DNA from: an uncultured Planctomycetaceae bacterium | Lineage (GTDB): Bacteria > Planctomycetota > Planctomycetia > Pirellulales > Pirellulaceae | Assembly (NCBI GenBank): GCA_903927685.1 | Contig: CAIYOB010001105.1 | Coordinates: 1-43,556, forward strand | Direction of reading: 5' to 3' | DNA: 43,556 bases | In this document: positions 8,137-14,812 of the stretch, piece after piece | How the letters are laid out: each line of letters opens with the position of its first letter | Position numbering within the stretch: position 1 is the stretch's first letter | The notes under the pieces: generated by a model | What the model was told of the DNA's origin: nothing | The model's database searches: none | The model's input: only the letters and a program-made list of their open reading frames with translations | Program-made: the position numbers and the translations under genes

Positions 8137-8620
8137 GGGAATTCGTCTCTCCTCGCGGGGCCAGGAACAATCGCCGCGTGTTCGTGCGGCGGAGACAGTC
8201 AAAGCACTCTCTCGTCAGGGCAATTTATCGTACCCGCCGCGGCTGCCTGGCGGCAGTGGGCAGCCTGCTCGTTCAGCGGGTGCGCAAGACTTGCGCAGCG
8301 TCGGAACGGCGGCGCTGTCGGATTCTGCACGTCGGGCAGTTTACGGCGGCTTCTCCTGCCGCCTGATCTGCTGATCCCCCAGCACCCACCCCCAATTCAC
8401 AGCCTTGACGAACCGTGGGGATTCGAGCCCCTGGAATTTCGGCACCCGGAATTCCGGCCCCGGTTGCAGATCCCACGTTCACAGGCGAAGATAGGCCGCT
8501 GCTGAAGAAAACCGAACGTGTCGCCCCGGACGGCATGCGCATTGCAGCAAGCGTTCCTCTGAGCCACGCATCCGGCGCGTCTGCTGGGGGTGGAACGTTT
8601 CCAACATAGGAGAACAGAAG
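8137..8620. other. 484-bp divergent intergenic region
   Basis: The region separates galK (minus) from the Cys-rich protein (plus) and must contain both promoters. I saw no convincing -35/-10 pair for either strand. The only structure is a short imperfect tandem repeat at 8417-8461. No gene is supported. Confidence 0.5.
8417..8461 (+). repeat. Three imperfect 15-nt tandem units
   Basis: Units 8417-8431, 8432-8446 and 8447-8461 each follow the pattern GGAATTCGGCACCC with substitutions. They lie about 160 bp upstream of the start at 8621. Confidence 0.45.
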
Positions 8621-9571
8621 ATGAACGTGAAATCGCGTCTATTGCAAGTCGTTTTGGGAATGAGCGTGTTGGCAGTCGTCGCCGGCCAGGCGATGGCTCA
8701 AGGCGGTCCGCCTTGGGCGGGACGGGCTGGCGGTCGCGGCCGAGGCCCGGCCTGGAACAACCAGGCGGGTGGGCCGGGGCGCGGGATGGGCGTTGCACGT
8801 CAGGGAGGTGGCCCCGATGCGCAATTCGCCGCGGATCGCGACGTCTTCCATTTTCTGTTGCAGAATCACCAGGAGATTCGGCGGGACGTCAAGAACACAG
8901 AGAACGGTGTCGAGACACTGACCGAATCGGACAACCCGGAAGTTGCCGCGAGGATCCAAGAACACGTGGCGGCGATGGCTAAACGGGTTGAGGAGGGCCG
9001 GCCGATCCACATGCGGGATCCGCTGTTTGCCGAGGTCTTCCGGAATGCCGACAAGATCCAGCTGAAGTTCGAGAAGACAGACAAAGGTCTCCGCGTCGTC
9101 GAGACGTCGGACGATCCCTATGTGGTCAAGCTGATCCAGGCGCACGGCGTCGTCGTCTCCCTGTTCGTCAAGAACGGATTCAGCGAGGCGATGCAGAATC
9201 ATGCCGTTCCCGGAGGCGCGGCGCCGGCTGACGCTGGTGCGGCGCCCGCCGCCTGTGCGGCCTGTCCGCTGGCCGCTGCAGGCCAATGCCCCGCGGGCCG
9301 GAACTGTCCGCAAGCCGCAGCCGGTTCCGCGGCGCGGGCTTGTCCCAACGCGGCCAACTGCCCCAATGCCAAGTCGTGCCCCAACGCGGCGGCCTGCCCT
9401 AAGGCTGCGGCCTGTCCCAAGGCGGCGGCCTGTCCCAATGCCAAGACTTGTCCCGCGGGCCAGGCGTGTCCTGCCGGCAAGGATTGCGCCAGCTGTCCGT
9501 CTGCCGCGACCTGCCCGAACAATGCTGGAGAGCAAGCCCCGCCGTTGCCCGAGGCGGCTGCCAAGCAGTAA
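8621..9571 (+). CDS. Secreted protein with helical domain and C-terminal cysteine hexad array (316 aa)
   Basis: AGGAGAA (8608-8614) lies 6 nt before ATG. Residues 1-26 are a signal peptide ending AMA-QG. Residues 27-65 are rich in Gly, Arg and Trp. Residues about 66-200 form a charged helical domain (FHFLLQNHQEIRRDVK; TSDDPYVVKLIQAH) similar in feel to a small periplasmic family seen in planctomycetes; I do not know its function. From residue 210 the chain becomes Ala/Cys-rich with 15 cysteines, and between C241 and C298 it is an almost regular array of six-residue units, C-P-N/K/A-A/G-x-x. The array suggests metal or heme-independent thiol chemistry at the cell surface, for example copper or zinc binding; this is inference. 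No CxxCH heme motif is present. Confidence 0.85.
   Translation: MNVKSRLLQVVLGMSVLAVVAGQAMAQGGPPWAGRAGGRGRGPAWNNQAGGPGRGMGVARQGGGPDAQFAADRDVFHFLLQNHQEIRRDVKNTENGVETLTESDNPEVAARIQEHVAAMAKRVEEGRPIHMRDPLFAEVFRNADKIQLKFEKTDKGLRVVETSDDPYVVKLIQAHGVVVSLFVKNGFSEAMQNHAVPGGAAPADAGAAPAACAACPLAAAGQCPAGRNCPQAAAGSAARACPNAANCPNAKSCPNAAACPKAAACPKAAACPNAKTCPAGQACPAGKDCASCPSAATCPNNAGEQAPPLPEAAAKQ
9341..9520 (+). repeat. 18-nt tandem repeat encoding the Cys hexads
   Basis: About ten units of 18 nt of the form TGTCCCAAYGCSRMSRMS repeat within the 3' end of the preceding gene, with one short unit near 9484-9492. Unit boundaries follow the cysteine codons. Confidence 0.75.
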
Positions 9572-9626
9572 CCCGCGATGCCGACTTGACGGCGCTGGGA
9601 ACACGCGAAAGAGAGCCGAGCCTGCG

Positions 9627-9995
9627 ATGCCTGACACGAGCACAACTCTGGCGGAACTGCGAGCGACGGTGCGCGACTTCGTTGCGGCGCGGGATTGGCA
9701 ACAGTTTCATTCGCCGAAGAACTTGAGCATGGCCTTGGCCATCGAGGCGGCGGAGTTGATGGAGCATTTTCAGTGGATCACCCCGGAGGCGTCGCGAGCG
9801 ATCCGGGAGCGGCCGGAGAAACTGGCGGCGGTCGGCGAGGAGTTGGCCGACGTGATCTGCTACGCCTTGGCGATCGCCAACGAACTGGAACTGGACGTCA
9901 GCGACACGCTGCGGGGCAAGATGCAAAAGAATGAACAAAAATACCCTGCCGCCGAATACCGCGGCCGGTATGGGCCCGACGATGACGGCGCGTAA
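9627..9995 (+). CDS. MazG-like nucleotide pyrophosphohydrolase (122 aa)
   Basis: The compact all-alpha MazG/RS21-C6 fold is indicated by E40-x-x-E43 in EAAELMEHFQW and E72-x-x-D75 in EELADVICYALAIANELEL, the Mg-binding carboxylates of this superfamily, and by the closing KNEQKYPAAEYRGR motif. Members hydrolyse NTPs or dNTPs to the monophosphate and pyrophosphate, removing non-canonical nucleotides such as modified dCTP. The start ATG 9627 gives the usual length; the frame continues upstream only inside the Cys-rich gene. It begins 55 nt after that gene and may be cotranscribed with it. No export signal. Confidence 0.92.
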   Translation: MPDTSTTLAELRATVRDFVAARDWQQFHSPKNLSMALAIEAAELMEHFQWITPEASRAIRERPEKLAAVGEELADVICYALAIANELELDVSDTLRGKMQKNEQKYPAAEYRGRYGPDDDGA

Positions 9996-10031
9996 GTCTC
10001 TCGGCCGCGATGAAAAATGGCAAAAGAAACC

Positions 10032-10059
10032 TTGACTCATCCCGCAGCGCGGCTATGAT
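10032..10059 (+). promoter_or_regulatory. Strong sigma-70 promoter with A-rich upstream element
   Basis: TTGACT (10032-10037) and TATGAT (10054-10059) are 16 nt apart. The preceding 20 nt are A-rich (GATGAAAAATGGCAAAAGAA), like an UP element. Predicted start of RNA is near 10066. This is the best promoter in the window and no annotated gene follows for 1.28 kb. Confidence 0.6.
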
Positions 10060-10124
10060 GACAGCAGAACGTTCGTTTGACCGTAGTGCCTTCTCCTTCC
10101 AGGTTCTTTTTTAGGGAGGCAGAC

Positions 10125-10154
10125 ATGCAACTACCACCGGGCTTTGTCGTGTGA
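10125..10154 (+). CDS. Possible 9-aa leader peptide MQLPPGFVV
   Basis: ATG at 10125 follows GGGAGG (10114-10119) with 5-nt spacing, about 60 nt after the predicted transcript start, and ends at TGA 10152-10154. The peptide has a Pro-Pro-Gly triplet, a known EF-P-dependent stalling motif. Its stop codon overlaps the left arm of a hairpin. This layout resembles an attenuation leader, but no downstream structural gene is close. It may be coincidental. Confidence 0.3.
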   Translation: MQLPPGFVV

Positions 10155-10177
10155 GAGACCCTCTGCTGCGGTCTCTC
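10153..10177 (+). other. Hairpin overlapping the leader stop codon
   Basis: GAGAGACC (10153-10160) pairs perfectly with GGTCTCTC (10170-10177) around a 9-nt loop. No T-run follows, so it is not by itself an intrinsic terminator. Confidence 0.5.
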
Positions 10178-10508
10178 GAGGATGTGTGCTCGAAGCTTGC
10201 TCTGGTGCTGGTTTCGGTTGTTCGAATTCTGAGTGACGGCACTGTTGACGCGAGCTTCGCGGTCATGTTTCCGAGGTCTCAACCGTAGCCTTACCAAGGA
10301 GAGCCTTCGAATCGGCAGAAGCGGTTCGTGACGAGTCGTACTTAACCGGAGTGTGATGCTGGCCTGTCCTGCGATGCCGGCTGTTTGTCATCCAGCGTGA
10401 CCTTGTGTTGCGTCTGCGATCCCAGCCTTGCCCGAAATGGACACAGCTTGACCGGGTCAGCCAACGCTTGCAGGTACGGACAATTCCGGTTCTCCCCCAG
10501 AGTCACCA

Positions 10509-10546
10509 GGCCCTCATCGCAACGGCGGCGGGGGCCCGTTTTTTTT
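10509..10546 (+). terminator. Candidate intrinsic terminator
   Basis: GGCCC (10509-10513) can pair with GGGCC (10532-10536), followed by CG and eight T residues (10539-10546). The stem is short with a long loop, so strength is uncertain. Confidence 0.4.
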
Positions 10547-10568
10547 CGAATGGTGGCTTGTCTCGCTG

Positions 10569-10612
10569 GTGTGCCTGGGTCGAGTGCAGCGAACTCCCAG
10601 GGGCAAAAGCTC
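10569..10612 (-). repeat. Intergenic hairpin repeat, copy 3 (inverted, degenerate)
   Basis: GTGCCTGGGTCGAGTGCAGC and the following AACTCCCAGGGGCAA match the reverse complement of the copy at 5891-5955 with few changes, but the second arm of the stem is lost. Confidence 0.65.
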
Positions 10613-11346
10613 ACCAGCGACCGGTGCGCGGAGATGACGAGTCCGTGCATCTCGGACGAATGCCAGCGCCGAAGCGGCGCCGAGGATTCGGCCCCCATCT
10701 GCGACGACTGGACGCTGCTCCTCTGGCAGGTTCGGCCATCTCGCATTCCCGCGGTCACAATGACACGTTTCGCCCGGCAGCCCTGTGCTGCCCGACCGTG
10801 GCACGGCGGACGGACACGCTGAGGAGCCGCACCGTCCCGGCGCCCCGCTTGTCAAGTCTTTTTTCGAACTGCCGTGCAAGCCTCAGGGAAAAACTCGCCG
10901 ACCCTTGACAACCGCAGAAAACAGCGTGCGATGGCCGAACCGCAGTCCGGACTGGGGTGTTTTCCCAGTGCATTTCCAAGCCTTATTCGGAACTGGCGGT
11001 GACGAGCGACGGCCAAGTTCGCTCCACACGTGCGCCGCGGCGGAAATCACCCTGGCTGCGAACGTCCCACGAGTGCCGACCGGTCCGATGTGACCGAGGG
11101 CGAGACGACTTACCCCTGCCGCCTCTACGGGTATTTCCCGACCGGCAGTTCAGGCCAATTGCGGATGGTGGCAGCTGCTATCAAGAGCCTAGATTGCGTG
11201 CAGGTCAAGACGCGATCAGGAACGCATCAGGGGCGTCACCATGAAGGAACTGCAACAACGGTTTGACGTTCATGCTGACGGTGGTCACGGAACCGCAGGG
11301 CCGCGTCTGGAGCTAGGAACATCTCTCTTTTCACAGGAGTATTCTC

Positions 11347-14300
11347 ATGACGCGGCAGTTCATCACCGGGCACGTTTCACGTACGATCGCGGACTTGGTT
11401 GCAGGGCGGGGGCGGGTTGGGAGCCACGCCGCCCGGCTCCGAATTCAGCGGCGTCGCCGACTGCTGCTTGAAGGTCTGGAATCGAGGACGCTGCTGAGTG
11501 CCAGCTGGGGGGCGAGCGAGGGTGATGCCGCAGTGGGTTTCCCCGGATCGCTGGACGTCGAGCCAACGTCCTCGGCGGTCGCGGAAGTGGCGATGCAGGA
11601 TTTGGATTCGTCCTGGACCTCGCTGATCCTGGGCGACGCCTTGGTGATGGACAGCGCCGCGACCGTCGAGTTGCCGCTGCTGGCCGGGGCGGACGGCGGG
11701 CCGGGCACGGGCTTAACGCCCTACGGAGCGGCCGCGACCGACGCGTCCGAGTTCATGCTGGGAGACGTCTGGGTGACCGTCGTGCTGCTGGAGTCCGACG
11801 GGAGCATCGACGCCCAAACGGAGAACTGGTCGCCCAGTCGGATTGCGACGGTCAAGAGCGAGATCACCGAGGGGCTGTCCTGGTGGGAAACCACGTTGGC
11901 GAGCCGCTTCCCCTCCAGCCCCCACGCGCTCGAGTTCCATCTCGACTTCACCTACGCCGACAACCCGGTGACGACCGGTTACGAACCGATCACACGGCCG
12001 CAGAGCAACGAGGGGCTGTGGATCGACAGTTTCCTGAATCACGTCGGCTACAACACAGCGTCCGGCTATGGCGATGACTTGGTGGCCTGGAACGACGACC
12101 GGCGGGAGGCCAACGATTGCCATTGGGCCTATACCATCTTCGTGGCGGATTCGTCGGCGGACAGCGACGGGAGTTTCAGCGACGGCTATTTCGCGTACGC
12201 GTACCTGGGCGGCCCGTTCACCGTCATGACCTACGACAACAGCGGTTGGGGCATCAGCCGCATGGGACAGGTCTTGGCGCACGAGACGGGGCACATCTTC
12301 TACGCCTTGGACGAGTATCCGGGCGCCAGCACCTACACGGCTCACGCCGGCTACTACAGCACCCAGAACTTGAACGCTTACACCGGACACCCGGCTCCGG
12401 CCAGTCGTGTGCCGAGCATCATGGCGGAAGCGACCCTGCAGAACACGGCGTACCCCGCCTCCACGTCCTCGCCCTCGTCCTTGGCGATGCTGGGCTGGCA
12501 GGATACGGACGCGGACGGGATCTTCGACGTACTGGATGTGCCGCTCACCCTGACCGGGACCGGCGCCTACAACGCTGCCGCCGGGCAGTACGAGTTTGCC
12601 GGGACGAGTTCGGTCGGCGTACTGACGAACCTGAATCCGTACGGCCTGAACCACGACCTCACCATCAACACCGTGGACCGGATTCAGTACCGGCTGGACG
12701 GCGGAGCGTGGATCGACGGCAACGCCTACGGCGGGTATACGGCCAATGTCGCGCAGCTCGTCCCGGTGACGGCCGGCGGCGTCCACACGCTCGATTTCCG
12801 CACGCTCGTCGAACAGACCGGCGTGACCTCGGCGGTGTGGTCCGACACGTTCACGGTTGGCGGTTCGACTTCCGTGCCCGAAGTCGCCGTCCTGGCGGGC
12901 GGCGTCAACCTGAGCGACGGGACGGCGACCGTCAATTTCGGCAGCACCGAAGTAGGGGTGCCGGTGTCGCAGAGCTTTGTGATTCAGAATCTGGGCAGCG
13001 GCGACCTGTCGGTCGGAGCGGTGCTCAGCCTGCCCTCCGGGTTCACCCTGGTCAGCGCGAGTCCGGCGACGCTGTTCAACGGCACATCCACCACGGTGCT
13101 TCCGGCCTCGGGCGCGGCCTCGTTCACGGTCCGCTTCAATGCGCCGGCGGCCGGCACGTACAGCGGGACCCTGAGTTTCAGCAACAACGACTCGGACGAG
13201 AACCCGTTCAACTTCACCGTGCAAGGCCAAGCAACGCTGCCGGCTGCGACCAAGGCGATTCTGGACGACGGGGATGCCGGGTTTACGGCCGGCGGGTTCA
13301 CGACGTACGCCAGCGGCGCGGGATACCTGAGCGACGTCCGGTACGCGATGCCCGGGACCGGCAGCAAGGTGGCCCAGTGGCAATTCGCGTTTGCCAACTA
13401 CGGCTTGACGGACGGGCTGTACCGGGTGTCGACGCTGTGGTATGTCCAAGGCAGCCGGACCAACAACGCCTCCTTCAAGCTGTACAGTGGCACTGCCACG
13501 GGGACGCCGCAAGTGACGGCGGCCGTCAATCAACAGGTGGCGCCGCGGGCGGACGTTGTGGATCAAGGCCGGAACTGGCAGGATCTGGGCGTGGTGGCGG
13601 TCAGCGGCGGAATGCTGACGGTCACGGTCAGCGACGCCGTCCCCGTCGGGGCGGTGGTCGCGGACGCCGTCCGGATCGAGAAGATGACCCCGGCACCGGA
13701 AATCCAAGTTGTCTTGGAAACCACCGGGGCGGACCTGACCGATGGCACCGGCGTGGTCGACTTCGGCAGCGTCTTTGCCGGTTCGACGGCGCAGGTAACC
13801 TTACGGGTCAAGAATGTCGGCTCGGCGGCGCTGACGCTGTCGTCGCCCACGGTGCCGACGGGCTTCACGCTGGTCTCGGGCTTCGGCAGCACAACCCTGG
13901 CGGCCAACGACGGTGCGGCCGGCGGTGCGGACGAAACGACGTTCACACTCGCGATGAATACGGCGACGACGGGCAGCAAGAGCGGCGGGCTGGCGTTTGC
14001 CAACAACGACGCGAACGAAAACCCCTTCAACCTAACCCTGCAAGGGGCGGTCAGCAGCGTCAGCAGCGTCAAGATCATCGACAACGGCGACAGCGGCTAC
14101 AGCGAAAACACGGCCTGGATCGCCTGGAGCGACGGCTATCAAGGCGACCTGCGTTACAGTGCAAAGAACACGGGCAGGACGGCGACCTGGACCTTCACCG
14201 GACTGCCGGCGGGCACGTACCGAATCTCGACGACCTGGGTGCTGCACTCGAACCGGGCCACCAACGCGCCGTACACGATCAGTGACGGCGGCGGGACGGT

Positions 14301-14715
14301 GCTGGTCAACCAGGAGTTGGCGCCGAACAATGCGGCGTACACCTGGGTGCTGGAATCGGGCAAGTACTTCGCGGATCTCCGGACCGGCCTGGCAGTGACG
14401 GACGGGACGCTGGTGGTCTCGCTGACGGACGTGGGAGCCAACGAGTATGTAATCGCGGACGCGGTGCGAATCGAGCGGGTGGGGGCGGCAGCGCCGCCGG
14501 CGTCCCCGGCTCGAGCCGCCGTGGCTCCGGTGCAGAGCGGCCGGGCGGCAGCGTCCGTTCCGGAGGCGCAACGGCCGGCGCTGACGCAGGCGAACCATGA
14601 GCGGGCCCTGCTGTCGTTCGTGAGCGACGAGGACGAGGTCCCGGTTGCAGTGCGGCCCAGCGTGCGGACGGCTCCGGGCACGTTCGACGCGGCACTGCTG
14701 GAGCTGGGTTTCTAA
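11347..14715 (+). CDS. Large secreted modular protein with HExxH metalloprotease motif and LEPR-XLL-like N-terminus (1122 aa)
   Basis: ATG 11347 follows AGGAG with 6-nt spacing. Residues 35-51 (RRRRLLLEGLESRTLLS) are a basic run plus LESRTLLS, a variant of the planctomycete LEPR-XLL signal that marks exported giant proteins. Residues about 130-400 contain HETGHIFYALDEY (312-324), which matches the zinc site pattern HExGH-x5-DEY of M64-like or related metzincin-type peptidases. Then come two copies of a pair of modules: an Ig-like choice-of-anchor D domain (about 509-633 and 784-902, each ending NDxxENPFNxTxQG) and a golvesin/xanthan-lyase-type domain (about 636-781 and 903-1048, each starting ILDDGDAGF or IIDNGDSGY and ending ADAVRIE). 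A tail of 74 residues has no known anchor. Probable surface protease or adhesin; substrate unknown. Confidence 0.88.
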   Translation: MTRQFITGHVSRTIADLVAGRGRVGSHAARLRIQRRRRLLLEGLESRTLLSASWGASEGDAAVGFPGSLDVEPTSSAVAEVAMQDLDSSWTSLILGDALVMDSAATVELPLLAGADGGPGTGLTPYGAAATDASEFMLGDVWVTVVLLESDGSIDAQTENWSPSRIATVKSEITEGLSWWETTLASRFPSSPHALEFHLDFTYADNPVTTGYEPITRPQSNEGLWIDSFLNHVGYNTASGYGDDLVAWNDDRREANDCHWAYTIFVADSSADSDGSFSDGYFAYAYLGGPFTVMTYDNSGWGISRMGQVLAHETGHIFYALDEYPGASTYTAHAGYYSTQNLNAYTGHPAPASRVPSIMAEATLQNTAYPASTSSPSSLAMLGWQDTDADGIFDVLDVPLTLTGTGAYNAAAGQYEFAGTSSVGVLTNLNPYGLNHDLTINTVDRIQYRLDGGAWIDGNAYGGYTANVAQLVPVTAGGVHTLDFRTLVEQTGVTSAVWSDTFTVGGSTSVPEVAVLAGGVNLSDGTATVNFGSTEVGVPVSQSFVIQNLGSGDLSVGAVLSLPSGFTLVSASPATLFNGTSTTVLPASGAASFTVRFNAPAAGTYSGTLSFSNNDSDENPFNFTVQGQATLPAATKAILDDGDAGFTAGGFTTYASGAGYLSDVRYAMPGTGSKVAQWQFAFANYGLTDGLYRVSTLWYVQGSRTNNASFKLYSGTATGTPQVTAAVNQQVAPRADVVDQGRNWQDLGVVAVSGGMLTVTVSDAVPVGAVVADAVRIEKMTPAPEIQVVLETTGADLTDGTGVVDFGSVFAGSTAQVTLRVKNVGSAALTLSSPTVPTGFTLVSGFGSTTLAANDGAAGGADETTFTLAMNTATTGSKSGGLAFANNDANENPFNLTLQGAVSSVSSVKIIDNGDSGYSENTAWIAWSDGYQGDLRYSAKNTGRTATWTFTGLPAGTYRISTTWVLHSNRATNAPYTISDGGGTVLVNQELAPNNAAYTWVLESGKYFADLRTGLAVTDGTLVVSLTDVGANEYVIADAVRIERVGAAAPPASPARAAVAPVQSGRAAASVPEAQRPALTQANHERALLSFVSDEDEVPVAVRPSVRTAPGTFDAALLELGF

Positions 14716-14812
14716 CGCGGTTGTCGGACGCGGTCGCTTGCAACTCGCCCCGGATGCGAGGTATCCTGTCTTATGCCTCCTTCGCAGGCCGGGCATGAGA
14801 CAGGACGATGTG

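Larger units (their letters stand above)
10066..10546 (+). ncRNA. Candidate untranslated RNA of about 480 nt
   Basis: The span runs from the predicted start of the strong promoter to the T8 run. It contains the hairpin at 10153-10177 and a smaller hairpin GCGA-GCT-TCGC near 10248-10258. The class is unknown; the call rests only on promoter and terminator placement and the absence of a protein gene. Confidence 0.3.
9996..11346. other. 1.35-kb region without a recognisable protein gene
   Basis: No frame here shows family motifs or convincing codon use. It contains a strong promoter (10032-10059), a 9-codon ORF with a good ribosome site, a hairpin, a T8 run near 10546, an inverted copy of the dispersed repeat (10569-10612) and a second T-run near 10854. 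It probably encodes one or more untranslated RNAs and carries the promoter of the gene at 11347. I did not find the signature segments of RNase P RNA, tmRNA or SRP RNA. Confidence 0.5.

Noticed and set aside
9341..9520. Tandem repeats considered as a CRISPR array
   Set aside because: Units are 18 nt without spacers and lie in frame within a coding sequence.
10066..10546. RNase P RNA, tmRNA, SRP RNA or 6S RNA
   Set aside because: None of the conserved segments of these RNAs could be found by eye, so no known class is assigned.
10342..10822. Overlapping 138-codon (minus) and 145-codon (plus) frames in the gene-free region
   Set aside because: No start with a ribosome site, no motif and both strands equally open. 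I cannot exclude a decayed gene on the minus strand but the evidence is too thin.
10905..10933. TTGACA with possible -10 at 17 nt
   Set aside because: The -10 position reads GCGATG, too far from the consensus.
11713..13707. A 664-codon minus-strand frame and a 722-codon plus-strand frame (12117-14285) inside the secreted protease-like gene
   Set aside because: Both are out of frame with the recognisable HExxH, anchor-D and golvesin modules and show only Arg/Gly-rich sequence.
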